Of a DNA stretch of 64,000 bases, positions 1-7,912 are shown one piece after another (positions within the stretch are counted from its first letter, which is position 1; each line of letters opens with the position of its first letter). The notes beneath the pieces were generated by a model. That model did not search any database, had not been told where the DNA came from, and worked only from the letters and a program-made list of their open reading frames with translations. The stretch is from contig NZ_QOVM01000001.1 in assembly GCF_004104375.1 (NCBI RefSeq), forward strand, positions 558,001 to 622,000, in the 5' to 3' direction. Origin of the DNA: Leeuwenhoekiella aequorea. GTDB lineage: Bacteria > Bacteroidota > Bacteroidia > Flavobacteriales > Flavobacteriaceae. Position numbers and translations under genes: made by a program.

Positions 1-1
1 T

Positions 2-805
2 GAGCGCCTATCTATTATTACTTCAAAAGCTCAAACTACAAGGCATCGTATTCTAGGGATTGTAAACGGGGAAGATTTTCAGGCAATTTTGAGTGATACA
101 CCAGGTATAATCAAACCTGCATATGAACTGCAAGCATCAATGATGGATTTTGTAAAGTCTGCTTTTGAAGATGCTGATGTGTTAGTTTATATGGTAGAGT
201 TAGGTGAGAAGGAATTAAAAGATGAAGCGTTTTTCAATAAAATTCGTAATTCAAAAATCCCGGTTTTATTACTTATTAATAAAATTGATAATGGTAACGA
301 AGAAACATTAGAAGCAAGCCGTACACATTGGAAAGAACAAGTTCCTAATGCAGAGATTTTTGCTATTTCAGCTTTAGAAAATTTTGGAGTTGCTCAGGTT
401 TTTAATAGAATCCTAGAGGCTTTACCGGTATCTCCACCGTTTTATCCTAAAGATGCATTAACAGATAAGCCAGAACGCTTTTTTGTAAACGAGATTATAC
501 GCGAGAAAATACTTATTCATTATAAAAAAGAAATTCCATATTCAGTAGAGATTGATACTGAAGAGTTTTTTGAAGAAGACAATATCATACGTATGCGCAG
601 CATTATTATGGTTGAGCGCGATAGTCAAAAGGGAATTATTATAGGACATAAAGGTGCAGCTCTTAAACGTGTAGGTATTGAGGCACGTAAAGACCTAGAG
701 GTTTTCTTCGGAAAGAAAGTGCATATGGAATTATATGTGAAGGTCAACAAAAACTGGAGGAGTAGTGAGCGAGAACTACGTCGCTTTGGATACAACGGAA
801 AATAA
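2..805 (+). CDS. era: GTPase Era, 5'-truncated
   Basis: Era is an essential GTPase that binds 16S rRNA and helps 30S subunit maturation. The reading frame is open from base 2, so the gene begins before the window; a TTG at 89 is internal Leu, not a start. Visible parts are the switch I region (TSKAQTTRHRILGI), G3 (DTPG), G4 (NKID), G5 (SAL) and a C-terminal KH domain with GxxG (IGHKGA). The P-loop, about 27 N-terminal residues, lies outside. The 267 visible residues plus the missing part match the usual length of about 295. Family call is secure. Confidence 0.95.
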   Translation, partial: ERLSIITSKAQTTRHRILGIVNGEDFQAILSDTPGIIKPAYELQASMMDFVKSAFEDADVLVYMVELGEKELKDEAFFNKIRNSKIPVLLLINKIDNGNEETLEASRTHWKEQVPNAEIFAISALENFGVAQVFNRILEALPVSPPFYPKDALTDKPERFFVNEIIREKILIHYKKEIPYSVEIDTEEFFEEDNIIRMRSIIMVERDSQKGIIIGHKGAALKRVGIEARKDLEVFFGKKVHMELYVKVNKNWRSSERELRRFGYNGK

Positions 806-812
806 AAGTTTT

Positions 813-904
813 AAAGTGTATTTGATATAGCCACAGACTTATCAATGCTGTTTAGCAAATGCGGTTAGATAACTATAGTTACTTAGCTATACCAAATACA
901 TTTT
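813..904. terminator. Inverted repeat between convergent era and kinase genes
   Basis: Arms at 813-831 and 886-904 are inverted copies matching at 17 of 19 positions (right arm read on the minus strand: AAAATGTATTTGGTATAGC). The loop is 54 nt. It fills the gap between the two convergent stop codons, so a bidirectional terminator is the simplest reading, although the loop is long for an intrinsic terminator and there is no clean T-run. Confidence 0.4.
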
Positions 905-906
905 AT

Positions 907-1923
907 TTAATTACTTATATTACGTACCAGAATAGATCTTGCTTCTTCTAGCAAGTGGGTGCGTTGCTCGAGCGATAAAGTTAGCGGTAATTGTGCCAAG
1001 CCTAAAATACGTCTCAAGAGTTCGGCCGCCATATATTTATAGCATAATTGCTTATCTAAAGGGGCTTTTTCTTCATAAAGCTCAATTGCTTTATTTATAA
1101 TTTTTTCAGATTGTGCTGCCATTTTCAAATGAGCAAGTGTAACACCAAGTTCAAATTCTGCATCACCAAAAAAGCAAAATTCGGGATCTATAATCTTTAA
1201 GCCTTTTGAAGTTTTTAACCAACTTCCCGGAAAATAATCGCCGTGTAAAAGGGTGTTTCCTTCTTTTAAATATCGAGATCCTAAAATTTGCAGTTCAGCT
1301 TTTAAGACATCGTCTGATTTATAAAGAGCTGCAACTTCGGCAAGTCCCGGTAAAATAGTATTCAAATCAAGACCATTATCTGCGAGATAAGGATAATTAT
1401 AGATGTGCTCGTGGTTGAGTTTACGCATTTCAAGATTTGCAAGTGTGTTTGTTGTCGTCGTTGTATTTATAGAGGTATGTAACCGAGCTATAAAAGAAAT
1501 AATCTCCTGCAGTTCATCTTCTTCCAGTATGGTATCTTTTTCATACAAATAACTGTAATCTGTGCTAGACCCCAGATCTTCAAGATTGAGAACGTGATTC
1601 TCAGAATCTACACCGTTGAGCACAGGCATTAATTTACTCAATGTATCTTCTATAGATACAAGTGTGTAAAATGCAGCTTCTTTAAGAGCACGCTCTTCGG
1701 GAGCTGCAACTTGCGGATATTTCTCCACATAATCCCGACTTTGCTTAATTATATAGCTGCGATCGTGGGTCTTTATTCGTAGCGTGAAATTCATGTTGCC
1801 GGCACCGGGAATTTCTACGTGTTCTATAGTCTCATTCAAAAGCAACCAACCCTGCGCTTTGAGATAGGATTCCAGAGCAGTTTTATTTGTAGTCAAGCGT
1901 ATATTTTTCATCAGGCTATTCAT
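907..1923 (-). CDS. APH-fold phosphotransferase, MtnK-like small-molecule kinase
   Basis: Protein of 338 aa with the aminoglycoside phosphotransferase/choline kinase fold. Lys60 (YIIKQ) fits the ATP-binding lysine. The Brenner motif is HGD at 227-229 (LLHGDYFPGSW) and the metal-binding motif is DPE at 246-248 (IIDPEF), followed by FFGDAEFELG. The HGD...GS...IDPEF pattern is closest in my memory to methylthioribose kinase (MtnK); thiamine kinase and other APH sugar kinases share the fold. It is the last gene of the SusC-to-kinase operon, 6 nt after the nucleoside hydrolase, so it probably phosphorylates the sugar or the imported compound. Start is ATG at 1923; Met5 is an alternative. The substrate is unknown. 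Confidence 0.75.
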   Translation of the reverse strand: MNSLMKNIRLTTNKTALESYLKAQGWLLLNETIEHVEIPGAGNMNFTLRIKTHDRSYIIKQSRDYVEKYPQVAAPEERALKEAAFYTLVSIEDTLSKLMPVLNGVDSENHVLNLEDLGSSTDYSYLYEKDTILEEDELQEIISFIARLHTSINTTTTTNTLANLEMRKLNHEHIYNYPYLADNGLDLNTILPGLAEVAALYKSDDVLKAELQILGSRYLKEGNTLLHGDYFPGSWLKTSKGLKIIDPEFCFFGDAEFELGVTLAHLKMAAQSEKIINKAIELYEEKAPLDKQLCYKYMAAELLRRILGLAQLPLTLSLEQRTHLLEEARSILVRNISN

Positions 1924-1929
1924 TACTAT

Positions 1930-2856
1930 TTAATCTTTGATTAGACTTTGCATTAATTTCTGATGATAATCGGCTACCACATTATAACAATAAATTACTT
2001 TATAGCCAGGGGTATGATCGCATATTAAGTACTGTTTGTAGTTATATTCAGAGGTGTCTAATAGCATGTCGTTAGGATGAATCTCAAGATGAGCTTGTAA
2101 CTCTTCAGTAATTAAATCATCTGGGGCAATAAGATAATGACTGGCAAGTACATCAAAAGGGTTAAATCCATCTTCTCCGCTCGATACCCATTGCTCTAGC
2201 CAAGGTTGTGATTGTTCTGAAAGCCAGATATTACCAGGATTATTAGTTTTTAATTTTTCTAGGTCATTGGCTGTAATCCATACTTTATTTGAAATTTCAA
2301 AAGGGCATAAAACAACCTTGATGTTATTTTCAAAAAGTATTCTAAACGCATCATTATCCAAATCAAAATTTAAGTCTGGCGCATGATGCGAAGTGGGTTT
2401 TCCTACTTTAAAAAAGTCATTTCCGGCACGTCTCCCTGCAACAAGAACGACTTCCTTAATCTGCTTAATTAATTCTGGATATAAAAGAATTAGAATCCCA
2501 ATGTTAGTCGCAGGGCCAATTGCCAAAATGTGTTGAGGTTCTTTACGTAGTACTTGAGCTAGCGCTTCTACAGCCTCGTTAGTTTTGACTTCAGCAAGAT
2601 CTATTTTTTTTTCTGCACCCTTATAAACAGGGATTTTATAAGGAGCAAATTCCGTAGCCATTTTAAGTGAAAGACGATAGGCATCATCAATCTTTGTATT
2701 TCCAAAGACTGCACTAATACCCGTTACTTCGATAGTTTCCGCTTTAAATAATTGAAGAACGGCATAGCCATCATCTACGTCGCTATAACCTTCTTTATGG
2801 TATCGCTTCATACCCACAGACAGGTCTGTGTCTATCCAAACTTTTTTCTTACTCAT
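1930..2856 (-). CDS. Nucleoside hydrolase (IUNH family), atypical active site
   Basis: Protein of 308 aa of the inosine-uridine nucleoside N-ribohydrolase family, which splits N-glycosidic bonds using a calcium ion held by Asp residues. The N-terminal signature is split: DTD at 9-11 is separated from DVDD at 26-29 by 14 residues, whereas the classic motif is a compact DTDxGxDD. The central NFDLDNDA (163-170) fits the ribose-binding EFN...DPEA region. At the C-terminus the usual HD is replaced by NPFD (232-235): the Asp ligand is kept but the His of IU-type enzymes is absent. It lacks a signal peptide, so it is cytoplasmic. It overlaps the ATPase gene by 8 nt, so it is translationally coupled to the importer. 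Substrate is probably not plain inosine/uridine; this is inference. Confidence 0.85.
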   Translation of the reverse strand: MSKKKVWIDTDLSVGMKRYHKEGYSDVDDGYAVLQLFKAETIEVTGISAVFGNTKIDDAYRLSLKMATEFAPYKIPVYKGAEKKIDLAEVKTNEAVEALAQVLRKEPQHILAIGPATNIGILILLYPELIKQIKEVVLVAGRRAGNDFFKVGKPTSHHAPDLNFDLDNDAFRILFENNIKVVLCPFEISNKVWITANDLEKLKTNNPGNIWLSEQSQPWLEQWVSSGEDGFNPFDVLASHYLIAPDDLITEELQAHLEIHPNDMLLDTSEYNYKQYLICDHTPGYKVIYCYNVVADYHQKLMQSLIKD

Positions 2857-3607
2857 TTATAGTATTTTTTAATTCTGAACCAGCTTCAATTTGTAAGCTT
2901 TTCCAGAAGTTTATCTCTTGATTAACCCCTGTTGTCGGGTCATTGAGAAAATCTTGTTTCGACTCGTAAACATGAAGATTTCCATTTTGCATAAAACCAA
3001 TTTTATCTCCCATTAAAATCGCTTCTTTAAGATCGTGCGTTATAAATAAGGAGGTTATTTTATACTCTCGTGTGAGATTCTTAAAAAGCGATTGCATACG
3101 TTGACGCGTACCACTGTCCAGACTTCCAAATGGCTCATCTAGCAACAAAACACTGGGATTAATAATAATCGCCCTTCCAAATGATACCCGCTGTCGTTGC
3201 CCACCAGAAAGTTGGTGAGGCATCTTATCTAATTGATTATGTAGCTCCAGACTATGAGCCATTTGATCTACTTGATCTTTAATAGCTTTTGAATTGATTT
3301 TTTTTAAGCGAAGCCCAAATGCGATGTTTTCAAAAATAGTAAGGTGTGGGAACAAGAGATCTTCTTGATAGAGATAGACCATATTTCGCTGTTCTGGCTT
3401 TAGTAGAGTTACTTCATTCCCGTCTAGAAATACATTTCCCGAGTCTGGATTTACAAGACCACTTATCATTTTAAGCATCGTTGTTTTCCCACATCCAGAC
3501 TTCCCTAAAATACTCAATGTTTTTTGCTTTTCAAGCTCAAAAGAAAGCGCTTCGACAACGTGCTCTTTATTAAACTTTTTATTGAGATTATTTACTTCTA
3601 AAAACAT
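2849..3607 (-). CDS. ABC importer ATPase (YnjD-like)
   Basis: Cytoplasmic ATPase of 252 aa for the importer encoded by the next two upstream permease genes. Walker A is GKSGCGKTT (35-43), Q-loop Gln81, signature LSGGQ (133-137), Walker B VLLLDE (153-158) followed by PFGSLD, and the H-loop is in ITHDLKEA. It lacks a long C-terminal TOBE domain. It shares one base with the permease stop codon (TAATG arrangement), so the subunits are coupled. The binding protein resembles E. coli YnjB, so I place this as the YnjD equivalent; it also resembles spermidine/thiamine importer ATPases, and substrate cannot be read from it. Confidence 0.85.
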   Translation of the reverse strand: MFLEVNNLNKKFNKEHVVEALSFELEKQKTLSILGKSGCGKTTMLKMISGLVNPDSGNVFLDGNEVTLLKPEQRNMVYLYQEDLLFPHLTIFENIAFGLRLKKINSKAIKDQVDQMAHSLELHNQLDKMPHQLSGGQRQRVSFGRAIIINPSVLLLDEPFGSLDSGTRQRMQSLFKNLTREYKITSLFITHDLKEAILMGDKIGFMQNGNLHVYESKQDFLNDPTTGVNQEINFWKSLQIEAGSELKNTINE

Positions 3608-4380
3608 TAAGCTATTTTTTTAAATACATATTTTTTGTTGATGTACAACAATACCACCGGCGGAAAGATTAAGAGACAGCAACTAAGAGCGCCATAAAAA
3701 TAGTTGGCTTCCTTTATAAACATAAATACTTTAATGGTGATCGTTTGCACTTTGCCAACCCCTATAATTGAAGTTAATCCATACTCAAACCACGAGATTA
3801 AATAGGTTTGAAAAAAGCAGACTAACAACAAACCTTTGGCCAGCGGAAATAATACCTTAAAATAACGATCGAGGGTATTACCTCCTAAAGTTGATACAAG
3901 ATTTTCATAGTTTTTAATACGTTCATTCCAAAAGCTACTAAAAAAGATTAGTGCGTATGGAAAACTGATTAAAAATTGCGCTGTGATTACTCCTGTGACA
4001 TTTCCAAACAAGCCCAATTTTAGAAAAAAATAGCTCAGGCAAGCCGCAAAAACTACAGGAGCTAAAATATAAGGTAAATAGGCAAGCAAATTAAGAATAC
4101 GTTTGTGAGGATGATAATACACAGTTTTGCTAATAAAAAATCCACTTAGCGTTGAGACTATAGCCACCGCAAGTGAAATACCGGTTGACATTAAAAAACT
4201 TTGCAATAAACCGGTTTCTGAGCTGAGAATTGTTCTCCAATTACGCAATCCAAAATACTTAGGCAAAACATCAGGGTAATACCACGCACCTGATAAACTT
4301 AAAAACAATAAATAGGTAAAAGGGAATAGCACAAGGAGTACGAGAAAAGGTAATACGTAAGCGCGCCAATTTTTATACAT
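3607..4380 (-). CDS. ABC importer permease 2
   Basis: Integral inner-membrane permease with about six hydrophobic segments. A longer frame opens at 4431, but I choose the ATG at 4380 (MYKNWRAYVLPFLVLLVLF) because it directly precedes the first membrane segment and overlaps the upstream permease stop by 8 nt, as elsewhere in this operon. A cytoplasmic loop around NERIKNYENLVSTLGGNTLDRYFKVLFP fits the EAA coupling-helix motif (G-x9-x-LP) that contacts the ATPase. It pairs with the other permease to form the channel. In E. coli the equivalent YnjC is a single double-length protein; here the halves are separate. Confidence 0.8.
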   Translation of the reverse strand: MYKNWRAYVLPFLVLLVLFPFTYLLFLSLSGAWYYPDVLPKYFGLRNWRTILSSETGLLQSFLMSTGISLAVAIVSTLSGFFISKTVYYHPHKRILNLLAYLPYILAPVVFAACLSYFFLKLGLFGNVTGVITAQFLISFPYALIFFSSFWNERIKNYENLVSTLGGNTLDRYFKVLFPLAKGLLLVCFFQTYLISWFEYGLTSIIGVGKVQTITIKVFMFIKEANYFYGALSCCLLIFPPVVLLYINKKYVFKKIA

Positions 4381-5248
4381 ACTGCTCTCTTTTACGGGGT
4401 AGAAATAAAAATACTGCTGCAATAGCAACAATTATAGTGTACATAACAGCGACCACATATCCTTCTGGTATTTTATCCAAATCATACTGCTTTAATTCTT
4501 GAATTACTAATACAGAAATCATCTGAGGAGATTCTTGACCTAAGATTAATGGAACCTCATACGATCCTAATAAGAAAATGAAATATAAGGCTATAAGGAC
4601 TCTTGTTTTCTTTAATAGTATAGGAAGTACTACTTTATTACGAACTTGCCGTGATGTTGCTCCTAATGAATATGCAAGTATTCTTAAATCCTCTATGCGT
4701 TCATTTTTGTAAACATTTAGAAACAGAAGCATAAAAAACGGTATAATCATCGTTAAGAAAGCCAAAATAATTCCTAAAGCTAAGTTGTCATTTACTAAAT
4801 CTGGAAATTCATTAGATTCATTAATTAATCTTGATGCATAACTTATACGCGATAAGAATCCGCCTTTTGCCAGTAATTGAATTATAAAAAATGCTGTAGC
4901 AAGTCCTGGGATTGCAAGTGGCATATATACCATCATAAGTATAAACTTATTTTCTAAGGCACTCTTAAATTTTAAGGTAAGCCATAATGCTATAACCACA
5001 GATAAGAAAACGGCAATTCCTGCTATAGCAGCGCTATATCCGAGTGACTTAAAAAAGCTTCCTGTTTTAATCACAGAAACCCAGAACTCTGTTGTAAACC
5101 CAGAACTAATGACACCTACAAGTCCAAAGCTATACAGTAGTGCGTAGATAAATGCTGCAGCAAAAGGCAAAACTCCTAAAACTATAAATAGCAAAATGCC
5201 CGTAGCGCTCGTTTTATTTTTCAATAACGGCCGTTCTAAAATCTTCAT
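4373..5248 (-). CDS. ABC importer permease 1
   Basis: Inner-membrane permease of 291 aa with about six predicted membrane helices, the first beginning near residue 17. The segment NERIEDLRILAYSLGATSRQVRNKVVLP is a good EAA motif for docking the ATPase. The start ATG at 5248 lies 35 nt inside the end of the binding-protein gene, and the stop overlaps the next permease. It resembles the N-terminal half of YnjC/thiamine- and spermidine-type permeases. Part of the SusCD-linked importer. Confidence 0.8.
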   Translation of the reverse strand: MKILERPLLKNKTSATGILLFIVLGVLPFAAAFIYALLYSFGLVGVISSGFTTEFWVSVIKTGSFFKSLGYSAAIAGIAVFLSVVIALWLTLKFKSALENKFILMMVYMPLAIPGLATAFFIIQLLAKGGFLSRISYASRLINESNEFPDLVNDNLALGIILAFLTMIIPFFMLLFLNVYKNERIEDLRILAYSLGATSRQVRNKVVLPILLKKTRVLIALYFIFLLGSYEVPLILGQESPQMISVLVIQELKQYDLDKIPEGYVVAVMYTIIVAIAAVFLFLPRKREQYV

Positions 5249-6437
5249 AAAGTTTAATCATATATTCTGGAGCAGGTTCTTGGATTACGTGTTCTTTAAG
5301 ATCATCCATTGAAGGACCATATTTACGTGTTTTGGTTTTTGCGTATAATTTTTGATACGCTTCTGGAAGACGATCTATATCCAGAACCATATTTGCATTC
5401 ATACTTTCTGGACTCGCTTTTTTGAGTTGCGCTTCAGGAGAGATTAAAAAATTTATAACCTGCATTGCCGCTGCCTTTTGAGGTGCATTTTGTAAAATAC
5501 CTAAATAGTTCGAATTTTTTATGGTGCCATTATCCCAGGCATATCCTTTTACAGTATTTGGAAATAAACCACTACGTACATTTTCTTCGATACCGCCCTC
5601 ACCATAACCATAAGCAATTTTTAATTCGCCACTTGCAAAAAGCTGTTTCATCTTAGTCTGCTCTTTGGGAAAGGTTTCTCCACTTTTCCAAAAGTATTTT
5701 TTATTTCGGTTTATAAAATCCCACAATTTAGCAGATAATCTATCATATTTTTCCTGATCAAACTTACCATCCAGACTTTTCGGACTTCCACCTAATTCAG
5801 CCATAAACGATTTTAAAAGTGTCATACCGGTAAAATCATTTGAGATTGTAAAAGTACCGGGATTCTCTTTAACAAAACGCTCGAGTTCTTCTAGATTTTT
5901 TGGGGGATTAGCAACATGCAGCGTATCTGTAAACAAGGCAAACTGACTTATACTCCACGGGGATTCCATATAATTTACCGGCTGCTGAAAATCAACACTT
6001 ATAAAAGGGTCTTCAAAATTTATATATTTTGAATTTGGTAGCTTATCAACAAATGGTCCCCATAGGCCGTCTAATTTTCTTAACTGGAAGAAAGTTTCGC
6101 CATTTATCCAAACCATATCTACCTGCCCTTGCGCTATACCTGCCTGTTTTTCTCCTATTACCAGTTGTACAATTTCTGGACCTTGACCGCCGCTTATTTG
6201 CAAATTAATACCATAACGCTCTTTAACTGTAGGAACGACATAGTTATTTATATATTCATTAATCACAGGACTTCCCTGCCACATCATAAAATTTACTGTT
6301 TTGCCAGAGGTAGAATCTACTAGTGTTTCCCAGTCTGTATTTTCTAAATCCAGAGTAGTTCTCTTAGTGTCAGACCCACAACTTGCACTTAATAAAGCCA
6401 GGAATAATAGCGTAAGATATTGAATAAGTTTAGTCAT
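5214..6437 (-). CDS. YnjB-like ABC substrate-binding lipoprotein
   Basis: Protein of 407 aa with a lipoprotein signal peptide ending in LLSASC (Cys20). In Bacteroidota it would be anchored in the periplasm. The mature part is a type II binding protein. The stretches RYGINLQISGG, GQVDMVWINGETFFQL and LWGPFVDKLPN strongly recall E. coli YnjB (COG4134), a family whose ligand I do not consider established. It sits between SusD (16 nt upstream) and the permeases and would hand the ligand from the SusCD outer-membrane pore to the ABC channel. Family assignment is from memory of YnjB, not from a search. Confidence 0.8.
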   Translation of the reverse strand: MTKLIQYLTLLFLALLSASCGSDTKRTTLDLENTDWETLVDSTSGKTVNFMMWQGSPVINEYINNYVVPTVKERYGINLQISGGQGPEIVQLVIGEKQAGIAQGQVDMVWINGETFFQLRKLDGLWGPFVDKLPNSKYINFEDPFISVDFQQPVNYMESPWSISQFALFTDTLHVANPPKNLEELERFVKENPGTFTISNDFTGMTLLKSFMAELGGSPKSLDGKFDQEKYDRLSAKLWDFINRNKKYFWKSGETFPKEQTKMKQLFASGELKIAYGYGEGGIEENVRSGLFPNTVKGYAWDNGTIKNSNYLGILQNAPQKAAAMQVINFLISPEAQLKKASPESMNANMVLDIDRLPEAYQKLYAKTKTRKYGPSMDDLKEHVIQEPAPEYMIKLYEDFRTAVIEK

Positions 6438-6453
6438 TTAAATCGTTTAAATA

Positions 6454-7902
6454 TTAGTTCTTTTCCCACCAGTTTTTACTGTTGATGTTGTCTCCACCTA
6501 TACGTGCTGCTGCTGCTTCATAATTATCTTTATTTGCAGCTTGTTCAGATTCTGGATAGAGATATCTAACGGGATATTTGTCTTCATTAAAATTATCTGG
6601 TCCGGGTGTTAATGCAGGAATTCCTGTTCGACGAATATTAAACCAGGCTTCGTGTCCCACCATAAAAAGGCTTAACCATTTTTGAGTTAATATTTTAGTC
6701 AGGTTTTGATTCATTGACCCGTTTAAAGCTATTGCGCTACGCGAAAAATAATCTGATGGTAACGCAATATCATAGTATTCAAAATGAGCACGTATACCGT
6801 TTTGATAGTAAACTTCTGCATTGCCAGTAATGTAACCACGCTCGACAGCCTCAGCCAAGGCAAATTGAATTTCAGAATACAGCATTAATTGAGCGTCTAC
6901 ACCATCAGGTACCCCTCTAAAACGATCTGCCATTAAGGACAAATCATTAAGTACAAAACCTTGTTCACTTATTGACTGGGTACTTAGACCATTAGGTAAT
7001 CCCTTATATGTAGGATTGCCTGCCGTTACGCTTTCTGGTGTAGGATTAAAAAATACTGCGATTCTAGGATCATCCCAACTTTTAAGAACGTCTTCTACAG
7101 TTTTACTCATTTTTAATCCTTGAAATATTCCTGTAGAAGCACTAAATAATGGAAACTGATTTGGTGAAGTGGCTAAATAGGGCAGGACCGCATTATCTGC
7201 ATTGGACTCCATAAGCATATTGCTATTGGCAAGTTTTTGAAGTTTAGAGAAGCTGGTATTGCGCTTGCTGGTACGCAGCAGGTAGCGCACCTGAAGTGAA
7301 TTTCCGAAGCGCGCCCATTTTGTAAGATCATTACCAAACATTATATCGCCTTTAATTGTCTCGCTGGTGTTTTGAAGTTTTTCAACTGCTGCTTCAAGGC
7401 GCGCTAAAATACCTGTTTGTTGATTTGTATAAATACTTTCTTGGGTGTCATAAACAGGTGTGAAATTTAACGAGGCAAATTGTAATGCTTCTGTGTATGG
7501 AACGTCGCCCCACATATCGGTGAGTTGAGAGAAAAGAAAACTGCGTAATATTTCTGCTACTCCGTCATAGGCATCGTTATAACCCGGTAAACTTTTCATA
7601 GATTCCAGATCGGTAAGCAGGCCAAAAATTAAATTCCAATATCCGCTATTACCGCCCAGTTCATAACGGTCTATACGTTCAAATTCAATATCAGAATTAA
7701 ATTGAACTAGGTAATTGTTAAGTCGTAGTCCCTGATTGTATGTATTTTCATTAAGTTCTGTTGCTATAACATTTGTAAGTAAAAATTCTGGACTTACTTC
7801 TTGAGGAGCGTTTGGATTATCATTAATAGCATCAAAGTCATTTGTACAACCTATAAAGTTGAAGCAGATAATAGTGACTATAAGTAGTTGTATATTTTTC
7901 AT
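6454..7902 (-). CDS. SusD/RagB-family surface lipoprotein
   Basis: Protein of 482 aa; lipoprotein signal peptide with lipobox FIGC (Cys19) followed by NDFDAINDNPNAP, a typical start of SusD-like proteins of the SusD_2 type. The C-terminal region NYEAAAARIGGDNINSKNWWEKN is also typical. It forms the ligand-capturing lid of the SusC pore. It lies 10 nt after SusC and 16 nt before the binding protein. No glycoside hydrolase, sulfatase or peptidase is nearby, so the pair probably serves a small molecule rather than a polysaccharide. Confidence 0.92.
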   Translation of the reverse strand: MKNIQLLIVTIICFNFIGCTNDFDAINDNPNAPQEVSPEFLLTNVIATELNENTYNQGLRLNNYLVQFNSDIEFERIDRYELGGNSGYWNLIFGLLTDLESMKSLPGYNDAYDGVAEILRSFLFSQLTDMWGDVPYTEALQFASLNFTPVYDTQESIYTNQQTGILARLEAAVEKLQNTSETIKGDIMFGNDLTKWARFGNSLQVRYLLRTSKRNTSFSKLQKLANSNMLMESNADNAVLPYLATSPNQFPLFSASTGIFQGLKMSKTVEDVLKSWDDPRIAVFFNPTPESVTAGNPTYKGLPNGLSTQSISEQGFVLNDLSLMADRFRGVPDGVDAQLMLYSEIQFALAEAVERGYITGNAEVYYQNGIRAHFEYYDIALPSDYFSRSAIALNGSMNQNLTKILTQKWLSLFMVGHEAWFNIRRTGIPALTPGPDNFNEDKYPVRYLYPESEQAANKDNYEAAAARIGGDNINSKNWWEKN

Positions 7903-7912
7903 TTTAATAGTC

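Noticed and set aside
89-805. TTG at 89 as the start of era
   Set aside because: The frame is open to base 2 and encodes the conserved switch I region upstream of 89; the gene is simply cut by the window edge.
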